From contig JANQTR010000182.1 in NCBI GenBank assembly GCA_030731635.1, forward strand, positions 1-12,717: DNA of 12,717 nucleotides, read 5' to 3'. Below are positions 6,662 to 11,794 of the stretch, one piece after another. How positions within the stretch are numbered: position 1 is the first letter of the stretch; each line of letters starts with the position of its first letter. A model generated the notes under the pieces. That model was given only the letters and a program-made list of their open reading frames with translations. It did not search any database and had not been told where the DNA came from. The DNA comes from Erythrobacter sp. GTDB taxonomy: Bacteria > Pseudomonadota > Alphaproteobacteria > Sphingomonadales > Sphingomonadaceae. Made by a program: the position numbers and the translations under genes.

Positions 6662-7468
6662 ATGACCCAGAAAATCCCCTATTGGCATGTCGATGCCTTC
6701 AGCGCCCGGCCGTTTGGCGGCAATCAGGCAGCGGTGATGGTGCTGGATGAATGGCTCCCCGATGATGTGCTGGTGGCAATCGCGGCGGAAAACCTGTTTG
6801 CCGAGACCGCCTTTGTGGTGCGCGATTCGACGGGTGAAGCGGATTGGGAGCTGCGCTGGTGCACGCCGACCGAGGAGGTCAGGCTGTGCGGCCATGCCAC
6901 GCTCGCCAGCGGGCATGTGCTGCTCCATCGTGACGGGGGAGATGGGGTGACATTCCGCACGCGGCATTCGGGTATCCTCGAAGTGCGCGGGGCGGGCGGC
7001 GCTTATGAAGTGGGCCTTCCCTGTATCGAAACGCAGGCATCTGACTGGCCCGAGGCTGCCGCCCTGCTCGGCGGATCACCGCTCGAAGTGTGGCGCAATC
7101 CGCATGGCTATGAAATCTTCCTCTATCCCGATGAATCCGCAATCCGCGCGCTGGACCCTGACCTGCGCGGGCTGGCGGTGCTCGGCAATAACCTGTTCGT
7201 TTGCACCGCTCCCGGTCAGCGGACCGATGTCGTGAGCCGGGTTTTCGTCCCCGGCGGCGGGGTGGATGAAGATCCGGTTACCGGCGCGGCCCATGCGACA
7301 TTGGTGCCGTTCTGGACGGAACGGTTGGGGCGCGATCACTTCACCGCGCATCAGGCGAGCGCACGCGGCGGTGATCTCACCTGCCGCAAGGATGGCACCG
7401 GAGACAATGCGCGCGCCTGGCTCGGCGGGTCGTGCGTGACCGTGGTTGAGGGCAGCTTTTACCTCTAG
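6662..7468 (+). CDS. PhzF family isomerase/epimerase-like protein
   Basis: A member of the PhzF fold (diaminopimelate epimerase-like, two mirrored domains), 268 residues from ATG 6662. GAGGAA (6649-6654), which overlaps the pdxH stop, supports this start over an earlier in-frame codon at 6623. Family hallmarks are VDAFSARPFGGNQAAV (10-25), NLFAETAFV (44-52) with the catalytic Glu48, RLCGHATLASGHVL (74-87) and PGGGVDEDPVTGAAH (197-211). Pseudomonas PhzF isomerises dihydro-3-hydroxyanthranilate in phenazine synthesis, but most family members sit in genomes with no phenazine genes and have unknown substrates. No other phz gene is present here, so I would not infer phenazine production. Its position after pdxH suggests co-expression only. 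Confidence 0.92.
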   Translation: MTQKIPYWHVDAFSARPFGGNQAAVMVLDEWLPDDVLVAIAAENLFAETAFVVRDSTGEADWELRWCTPTEEVRLCGHATLASGHVLLHRDGGDGVTFRTRHSGILEVRGAGGAYEVGLPCIETQASDWPEAAALLGGSPLEVWRNPHGYEIFLYPDESAIRALDPDLRGLAVLGNNLFVCTAPGQRTDVVSRVFVPGGGVDEDPVTGAAHATLVPFWTERLGRDHFTAHQASARGGDLTCRKDGTGDNARAWLGGSCVTVVEGSFYL

Positions 7469-7472
7469 TAAT

Positions 7473-7490
7473 CCCCCACGCAGGCGGGGG
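7473..7490. terminator. GC-rich hairpin between convergent genes
   Basis: CCCCC (7473-7477) pairs with GGGGG (7486-7490) around an 8-base interior in which a further C-G pair is possible. It sits in the 33-base gap between the phzF stop (7468) and the serine-hydrolase stop (7502). The position suits a bidirectional terminator, although there is no T-run. Confidence 0.45.
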
Positions 7491-7501
7491 CGCACAGGGC
7501 G

Positions 7502-8656
7502 TTATCGGCTAGGATACAATTCCAGCACGTCCGCCGCCTGCTGCAACATCGGCGGCCGCTGCGCGCTGTCCGAATGGCCGAGCCGCACCAGCGTCACCTT
7601 CTGGCTTGGCGAGACCAGCACATATTGGCCCATATGTCCGATAAGGCTGAACAGGCTGCTTGGCGCACGGTCAGGGAACAACGGGTGTTCGACGGGGTCG
7701 GCCCCGGGGATCGGGCGGTTGAGCCAGGTTTGCAGACCGTAATGCGGGCTGGCCGGGCTGGGGGTTATCATCGCTTCGACCCAGCGCTGCGGCACCAGCT
7801 GTTCGCCGCCGGGGGCGCGGCCTTTCACGCGCAGCATCTCTCCGAATTTCGCCCAGTCGCGCGCGGTGGCATGCATCAGGCTTCCACCGATCAGCGTGCC
7901 TGAAGCGTCGAATTCGAGCACCATCGAATCCATCTCGAGCGGGCCAAACAGCCGTTCCTGCAAGTAATCTGCCACAGCCTTGCGCCGTGCATCGGGATTG
8001 GTGCTGTCGGTCAGGGCCCGCGCGGCGATATCGGCGAGGATCACGGTGGTGTTCGATGAATATTCGAACACCTTGCCCGGCTCAGCCTCCAGCGGCTGCT
8101 CCTTGGCCCAGCGCGCCATATCGTCGCGCCCGTCGAGGAACAGCATCCGCACCTCGCTGCTTTCATAGGGCGGATCGCCGGCCTCGGTGTGGCGCAGCCC
8201 GCTGCGCATCTGGAGCAGGTGGCGCAGGCTGATCGCGGCGCGTGGATCGCCGGGGCGCTGCCACAGCGGTACTGGCGCGGGCGCATCCAGACTAAGTTTC
8301 CCGTCGGCGATCAGCATCCCGATCAGCACCGCGGTGACCGTCTTGGCCATCGACCAGCTGACGAACCGGGTATTGGCGTCATAGCCCGGGCCATAACGTT
8401 CAGCGGCGAGTTTGCCATTGGCCATTACCACCACCGCGCGAGTTTCGCCCAACCCTTCCATCGTGAACAGATCGTCGATCGCCTGCGCAAGTTGATCCTT
8501 GGGTGCGCCTGCATCCTTGGTCACGGCGGCGATCGCGGCTTGGGACAAGGGTGCTGGCGCCGGTGCGGTATCGCACCCGGCCAACAGGAGCGCGGGCAGA
8601 AGCAGGGCTGGCGCGAGCAGGGCTGCGTGGTTATGGAGGCGGCTGGCAAGGGTCAT
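7502..8656 (-). CDS. Serine hydrolase lipoprotein, class C beta-lactamase / penicillin-binding-protein-like
   Basis: A serine beta-lactamase-fold hydrolase of 384 residues from ATG 8656, preceded by GAGGG. A TTG at 8692 in the same frame would add 12 residues and disturb the signal, so I reject it. The N-terminus is a lipoprotein signal with a hydrophobic run and lipobox LAGC (Cys28). Asp follows the cysteine, which in enterobacteria disfavours export to the outer membrane; whether that holds here is unknown. The catalytic triad motifs are SMAK (Ser102-Lys105), YSS (199-201) and HMG (341-343) in place of KTG. The whole resembles 6-aminohexanoate-dimer hydrolase (NylB)-like and esterase members more than AmpC. 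The substrate is unknown, and nothing here shows antibiotic resistance: there is no ampR-like regulator next to it. Confidence 0.9.
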   Translation of the reverse strand: MTLASRLHNHAALLAPALLLPALLLAGCDTAPAPAPLSQAAIAAVTKDAGAPKDQLAQAIDDLFTMEGLGETRAVVVMANGKLAAERYGPGYDANTRFVSWSMAKTVTAVLIGMLIADGKLSLDAPAPVPLWQRPGDPRAAISLRHLLQMRSGLRHTEAGDPPYESSEVRMLFLDGRDDMARWAKEQPLEAEPGKVFEYSSNTTVILADIAARALTDSTNPDARRKAVADYLQERLFGPLEMDSMVLEFDASGTLIGGSLMHATARDWAKFGEMLRVKGRAPGGEQLVPQRWVEAMITPSPASPHYGLQTWLNRPIPGADPVEHPLFPDRAPSSLFSLIGHMGQYVLVSPSQKVTLVRLGHSDSAQRPPMLQQAADVLELYPSR

Positions 8657-8704
8657 CGCGCCCTCAATTCCCGATGCAGTCGGGTTTGGCAATGGGGCTT
8701 GGCA

Positions 8705-9055
8705 ATGGCGAAATCATCCTCGACTTCCCCGAAAACACGCCCACGCTACGGGCTGTGGCTGCTGGCCCTTATTGCGCTGAGTCTGGGCGGGGCGGCGTGG
8801 GCGTTTCGTGAACCGATCAACGGCTATGGCAGCATCGCCTCGGCCTATTCGGCACGGGTTGCCTGTTCGTGCCGATTTGTGGCCGGCCGCAGCCTTGATG
8901 ATTGCGCCAAAGACAAGCTTGCCGGGATGGAAGCGGTCACGTTGGTCGAAGATGCCGATGCCAAGAGCGTTACCGCCCGTTTCCCGCTGGTGGCCGAAGC
9001 AACCGCGACCTACCGCAAGGGCTATGGCTGCGTGCTGGAGCCGTGGGAGGGATAG
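8705..9055 (+). CDS. Small membrane-anchored protein of unknown function with a CxC motif
   Basis: Not recognised as a named family. ATG 8705 opens a 116-residue protein with a basic N-terminus, one membrane segment (about 16-34) and a soluble domain predicted outside the membrane. The domain has four cysteines: a CSC pair (54, 56), Cys67 in GRSLDDC and Cys109. They could form disulphides or bind a metal, which cannot be decided from sequence. The open frame runs upstream to 8189, but that part is antisense to the serine hydrolase and has no protein-like features. The gene diverges from the serine hydrolase with 48 bases between start codons. A near-repeat TTGGCAATGG (8685-8694, 8698-8707) surrounds the start, and the ribosome site is poor. 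Confidence 0.65.
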   Translation: MAKSSSTSPKTRPRYGLWLLALIALSLGGAAWAFREPINGYGSIASAYSARVACSCRFVAGRSLDDCAKDKLAGMEAVTLVEDADAKSVTARFPLVAEATATYRKGYGCVLEPWEG

Positions 9056-9072
9056 GGCCCGCCCCCCTTCAA

Positions 9073-9088
9073 TGTTCCACGTGAAACA
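9073..9088. other. Chromosomal parS site (ParB binding and loading sequence)
   Basis: TGTTCCACGTGAAACA matches the 16-base parS consensus (TGTTNCACGTGAAACA), which is shared across bacterial phyla and bound by ParB/Spo0J. The symmetry extends to a 20-base dyad at 9071-9090 with a single unpaired position. It lies in the 91-base gap between two convergent stop codons (9055 and 9147), where bound ParB would not block a promoter. ParB loads here, spreads to neighbouring DNA and recruits ParA and SMC for origin segregation. Such sites cluster around the replication origin. It is the only match I find in the window. Confidence 0.9.
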
Positions 9089-9122
9089 TTGACCGAAACG
9101 CGGGCAAGGGCAGGCAAGAAGG

Positions 9123-9153
9123 GGTCTAGAGCGATCTGGCGAGGCTCTAGCCC
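9123..9153 (-). terminator. Inverted repeat at the end of mnmA
   Basis: CTAGAGC (9126-9132) and GCTCTAG (9144-9150) are a perfect 7-base stem around an 11-base loop. One mismatch further out the stem gains two more G-C pairs (9123-9153). It overlaps the mnmA stop codon and the region just beyond it, as expected of a terminator on the minus strand, but no T-run follows. It also sits between mnmA and parS. Confidence 0.45.
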
Positions 9154-10316
9154 GCCACAGCCTCGGTCGCACCGATCCAGCCGCCGCCGATCACCCGCTC
9201 GCCCGCATAGACCACGGCAGCTTGCCCCGGCGCGACGCCATATTCGGGTGCGGCAAAGCGGATCGTGACCGCTGCGCCTTCACCGATGGTGCCTTCCAGC
9301 GTGATCGGCACCGGCTTGGCAAGGCTGCGCACCTTGGCGGTCAGTGGTTCATTACCGAATGATCCGATCCGGTTGGTTTCGGTGAGCTGCGCGGCGCTGA
9401 CCGCCAGCATCCGCTTGGGGCCGACGCGCACTTCGCGGTTTAGTGCATCGAGCCCGATCACATAAAGCGGTTCGGGCTGCCCGCCGATTTCCAGCCCTTT
9501 GCGCTGGCCGACAGTGAAGTGGACAATGCCCTTGTGCGCGCCCAGCACCGCGCCGGTGGCGGCATGAACGATGCTGCCCGGCGCTGCGCCTTCGGGTCGC
9601 ACCTTGGTGACGATCTTGGCATAATCGCCATCGGGGACGAAACAGATGTCCTGACTGTCAGGCTTGGCCGCGTTGCGCAGCCCGGCGGCCTCTGCCAGTT
9701 CACGCACCTGCGGCTTGGGCATGCCGCCCAGCGGAAAGCGCAGGTATTCTAGCTGCGCTTCGGTGGTGCCGTAAAGGAAGTAGGACTGATCGCGCGCCGG
9801 ATCAAAGGCGCGGTGCAACTGGACGCCGCCTTCAGTCATGACCCGCCGGACATAATGCCCGGTTGCAAGGCAATCCGCCCCCAGCTCGCGCGCCATGCGG
9901 AACAGGTCGGTGAATTTCGGCCCCATGTTGCAGCGAATGCAGGGCACCGGCGTGCGCCCGGCGAGATATTCGTCGGCGAACTGTTCGACCACCTCTTCGC
10001 GAAAGGCGCTTTCATGGTCGAAGACATAATGCGCAATGCCCAGCCGATCGGCCACAGCGCGCGCATCGCGGATATCGTCGCCCGCGCAGCAGGCGCCCTT
10101 GCGTCCGGTTGCCGCGCCGTAATCATAAAGCTGGAGGGTGATGCCGATCACTTCGGCGCCGCTCGCCGCGGCAAGCGCGGCAACAACCGAACTATCGACC
10201 CCGCCGCTCATCGCGACGACGATCCGGCAGTCGGCGGCTGCGCGCGGCAGGTCGAACAGGGCGGCGGCATCAGGCACAGAGGCTGTGCCGGCCTCAAGAA
10301 GCATAGGCGTGTCCAT
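9147..10316 (-). CDS. mnmA: tRNA-specific 2-thiouridylase MnmA
   Basis: ATP-dependent enzyme that puts sulfur on U34 of the Lys, Glu and Gln tRNAs in the cytoplasm. The protein has 389 residues, slightly longer than the 368 of E. coli because of about 30 extra residues before the PP-loop SGGVDSS (37-43). The alphaproteobacterial GACCAGDD (75-81 with the following Asp) is present. PCIRCNMGPKF (125-134) holds the first catalytic Cys, ATGHYVRR follows at 151-158, DQSYFLYG at 176-183, and SQDICF holds the second catalytic Cys225. The central GQRKGL signature is also present. ATG 10316 has no ribosome site, and a TATAG-containing palindrome lies only 13-22 bases upstream, so the transcript may have a very short leader. 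It is divergent from the sciP unit. Confidence 0.95.
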   Translation of the reverse strand: MDTPMLLEAGTASVPDAAALFDLPRAAADCRIVVAMSGGVDSSVVAALAAASGAEVIGITLQLYDYGAATGRKGACCAGDDIRDARAVADRLGIAHYVFDHESAFREEVVEQFADEYLAGRTPVPCIRCNMGPKFTDLFRMARELGADCLATGHYVRRVMTEGGVQLHRAFDPARDQSYFLYGTTEAQLEYLRFPLGGMPKPQVRELAEAAGLRNAAKPDSQDICFVPDGDYAKIVTKVRPEGAAPGSIVHAATGAVLGAHKGIVHFTVGQRKGLEIGGQPEPLYVIGLDALNREVRVGPKRMLAVSAAQLTETNRIGSFGNEPLTAKVRSLAKPVPITLEGTIGEGAAVTIRFAAPEYGVAPGQAAVVYAGERVIGGGWIGATEAVAG

Positions 10317-10328
10317 GAGAATACGCGG

Positions 10329-10338
10329 CGCTATAGCG
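10329..10338 (-). promoter_or_regulatory. Palindrome with possible -10 element for mnmA
   Basis: CGCTATAGCG is a perfect 10-base palindrome 13-22 bases upstream of the mnmA ATG. It contains TATAGC, a plausible -10 on the minus strand, which would leave a leader of only about 5-10 bases. No matching -35 is obvious, so this is a weak call. Confidence 0.25.
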
Positions 10339-10423
10339 AGGCTTTGGCCGCTTCGCCAGTGGTCCGCGACCGCCGCAGCGCCTATCCACGGTTGCCAAAC
10401 ACGCCAGCACTTTTCCTAAGCTT

Positions 10424-10444
10424 GGGTAAATGGCGGTTTTACCC
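10424..10444. promoter_or_regulatory. Inverted repeat ahead of the sciP unit (possible operator or leader hairpin)
   Basis: GGGTAAA (10424-10430) and TTTACCC (10438-10444) are perfect 7-base arms around a 7-base centre. The element ends 20 bases before the start codon of the unknown gene preceding sciP. The spacing fits either a dimeric repressor or activator site, or a hairpin in the transcript leader. A CTAA-N7-TAAA sequence (10416-10430) overlaps the left arm and agrees with 6 of 8 positions of the CtrA motif TTAA-N7-TTAA, too weak to call a CtrA site. Confidence 0.4.
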
Positions 10445-10464
10445 GATCTTGACGCACTGGCCTT

Positions 10465-10917
10465 ATGAACCACGTCATGTTTGAAAATCCGAATCCCGTT
10501 TCTGCCTCGTTTCGCGACCTTTCTGGCGGTCTGCGCTCCCATGATCACGCCCCCGTACGGCGCGAATCGCGCGCCGATGCACGGGTCGAATCACGGGGCC
10601 CCCGCCGCGCCGGTGAAGCGCTGCGGGCGATGGAATGGCGCGAAATTACCGCGCGACTTAACGCCGCGCGCGATTTGAGGCTGTTGTTGCGCAACGAAGC
10701 GCAGTCCCCGATTGAAGTGGCCGCCGCCAGTTTCGGCGATGCCGCCGCCAGCTATTTCGCGCTTCTTGATGATAACGAACTGGGCGTTAACCCTACTAGT
10801 TTAGGGCAATCTAAAGTCTTGGGTGCCATGGTTGAAATTAACGAAGCAAACCGCGTGGGCGACGCAGCAGAGGCAACCTCTGATGACGTCGAGGGCGATG
10901 CGAGAGAAATGAAATGA
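10465..10917 (+). CDS. Protein of unknown function encoded just upstream of and overlapping sciP
   Basis: Not recognised. The frame from ATG 10465 encodes 150 residues; ATG 10477 (four residues shorter) is equally possible, and neither has a good ribosome site. The N-terminal third is basic and looks disordered (many Arg, Asp, His). Residues 51-95 look helical: EALRAMEWREITARLNAARDL, then RLLLRNE and SFGDAAASYFALLDD. The tail is acidic. There is no signal peptide or membrane segment, so it is probably cytoplasmic. The ATGA overlap with sciP (10914-10917) implies translational coupling and perhaps a related role in cell-cycle control, which is inference from position only. The opposite strand is also open over part of this region (10752-11492), but that frame looks like a shadow. 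Confidence 0.7.
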   Translation: MNHVMFENPNPVSASFRDLSGGLRSHDHAPVRRESRADARVESRGPRRAGEALRAMEWREITARLNAARDLRLLLRNEAQSPIEVAAASFGDAAASYFALLDDNELGVNPTSLGQSKVLGAMVEINEANRVGDAAEATSDDVEGDAREMK

Positions 10918-11213
10918 TTGAGAATCAGGACATCCGCCCTGCACAGGTAATCGGCCCCCTCGGCGAACCGCTGACCCTTGCCGATTTGCCTGCGCCCAGC
11001 ACCCGGCGATGGGTGGTGCGGCGCAAGGCTGAAGTGGTTGCAGCCGTTAATGGCGGGCTGCTGACGCTTGACGAGGCATTGGCACGCTATGACCTGACAC
11101 TCGAAGAGTTCGCCTCGTGGCAGCGCGCGGTCGATCGGTCGGGGATGCACGGATTGCGGGTCACCAAAATCCAGCACTACCGCGATCTTTACGAACGCCA
11201 GCTCAAATATTGA
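10914..11213 (+). CDS. sciP: CtrA inhibitor SciP (DUF1153 domain)
   Basis: A small helix-turn-helix protein of 99 residues that is nearly all DUF1153 domain: RRWVVRRKAEVVAAVNGG (31-48), LLTLDEALARYDLTLEEFASWQRAVDRSG (49-77) and LRVTKIQHYR (80-89). In Caulobacter, SciP (about 90 residues) accumulates in G1 cells and represses CtrA-activated promoters through direct contact with CtrA and DNA. Domain conservation here suggests the same class of function, although in sphingomonads the wiring of the CtrA pathway may differ. It is translated from an ATG that overlaps the stop of the preceding unknown gene, with GAGAGAAATGAA as a weak start context. No CtrA site of full consensus is visible in its upstream region. 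Confidence 0.9.
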   Translation: MIENQDIRPAQVIGPLGEPLTLADLPAPSTRRWVVRRKAEVVAAVNGGLLTLDEALARYDLTLEEFASWQRAVDRSGMHGLRVTKIQHYRDLYERQLKY

Positions 11214-11293
11214 TCCGCGTGCCGCTCGAGCCCTCAGCCACCTCTGAGATTTGCCAACGCGGTGAAAACCCTTAAGACCTGATGTGTCCAGGG

Positions 11294-11311
11294 CGAGCCA
11301 AACACGGCTCG
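11294..11311 (+). promoter_or_regulatory. Leader hairpin upstream of the GlsB-like gene
   Basis: CGAGCC (11294-11299) and GGCTCG (11306-11311) form a 6-base GC-rich stem with a 6-base loop, 8 bases before an unusually strong ribosome site AAGGAGG (11319-11325). It could stabilise or modulate the mRNA leader. It might instead be the tail of a terminator for sciP, but no T-run follows. Confidence 0.3.
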
Positions 11312-11331
11312 GCCAGTCAAGGAGGGATCTT

Positions 11332-11598
11332 ATGGGTTGGATTATCGCGCTGATCGTCGGCGGTATTGCGGGTTGGCTTGCCAGCCTCGTGATGAATCGC
11401 GATGCATCAATGGGCATCATCTGGAACATCGTGATCGGCTGCGTCGGCTCGGTCGTTGGCAATCTGATTGTCGGCCCGCTGCTCGGGATCAATGGCAGTG
11501 TTCAGCAATTCTCGATTACCGGCTTGCTGGTCGCCGTGGTGGGTGCCGTGGTTTTGCTAGGCATCGTCAACCTCATTCAGCGCGGCAAAGTGCGCTAA
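11332..11598 (+). CDS. GlsB/YeaQ/YmgE family stress-response membrane protein
   Basis: A very hydrophobic protein of 88 residues with three Gly-rich membrane helices (about 2-20, 26-47 and 57-80). The opening MGWIIALIVGGIAGWLASLVM (1-21), the loop IGCVGSVVGNLIVGPLLG (35-52) and the closing hydrophobic helix are typical of the transglycosylase-associated/GlsB family, which is induced by envelope, acid or general stress in several bacteria; the molecular function is unknown. The start at 11332 is clear because AAGGAGG lies six bases upstream, the best ribosome site in the window, suggesting high expression. An earlier in-frame start at 11284 would add 16 polar residues and is rejected. No EcfG-type GGAAC promoter is visible ahead of it, though the family is often under general stress control. 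Confidence 0.9.
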   Translation: MGWIIALIVGGIAGWLASLVMNRDASMGIIWNIVIGCVGSVVGNLIVGPLLGINGSVQQFSITGLLVAVVGAVVLLGIVNLIQRGKVR

Positions 11599-11624
11599 AC
11601 CGGTTCATCGCTGTTTTCTTGTAG

Positions 11625-11651
11625 GGAACCAGGAGGCGCGCCCTTCGTCTA
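11625..11651 (+). promoter_or_regulatory. EcfG-like (general stress sigma factor) promoter match upstream of the efflux gene
   Basis: GGAACC (11625-11630), then 15 bases, then CGTCTA (11646-11651) resembles the alphaproteobacterial EcfG promoter (GGAAC, 16-17 bases, CGTT), with one mismatch in the -10 half. It lies 27 bases after the GlsB-like stop and about 145 bases before the efflux gene start, so it would drive the latter with a long leader. Short motifs of this kind arise by chance, hence the low score. Confidence 0.3.
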
Positions 11652-11662
11652 GGCTGAAAGTC

Positions 11663-11688
11663 ACCGGTCGATGCATGCATTGCCCGGT
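11663..11688. promoter_or_regulatory. 26-base dyad, candidate operator upstream of the efflux adaptor gene
   Basis: ACCGG (11663-11667) and CCGGT (11684-11688) flank a perfect inner palindrome ATGCATGCAT (11671-11680) with the same centre of symmetry. Over the full 26 bases, 11 of 13 pairs match. Size and symmetry suit a site for a dimeric repressor of TetR or similar type, common before efflux operons. No regulator gene is next to it in the window. It begins about 12 bases downstream of the EcfG-like -10, where a bound repressor would block transcription. Confidence 0.45.
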
Positions 11689-11794
11689 TAGCCCGGACGC
11701 TCTATCAGCCGTTGCACATGGTGACTTATGCGAGTAATACACTCGGAGACAGGCGTGGTTCCTTAAGGGTTCCGGTCTGCGCAAGGGAACGGCG

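Noticed and set aside
8189..8704. Upstream extension of the small CxC protein's open frame
   Set aside because: This part is antisense to the serine hydrolase and low in complexity. The membrane anchor and basic start point to ATG 8705.
8685..8707. Near-repeat TTGGCAATGG around the start of the CxC protein gene
   Set aside because: Only two 10-base copies; the effect is limited to an alternative ATG at 8692 in another frame. Too short to call a repeat element.
10752..11492. Minus-strand open frame of 246 codons crossing sciP and the GlsB-like gene
   Set aside because: It covers two genes with clear family signatures and ribosome signals on the plus strand and has no protein-like motif itself.
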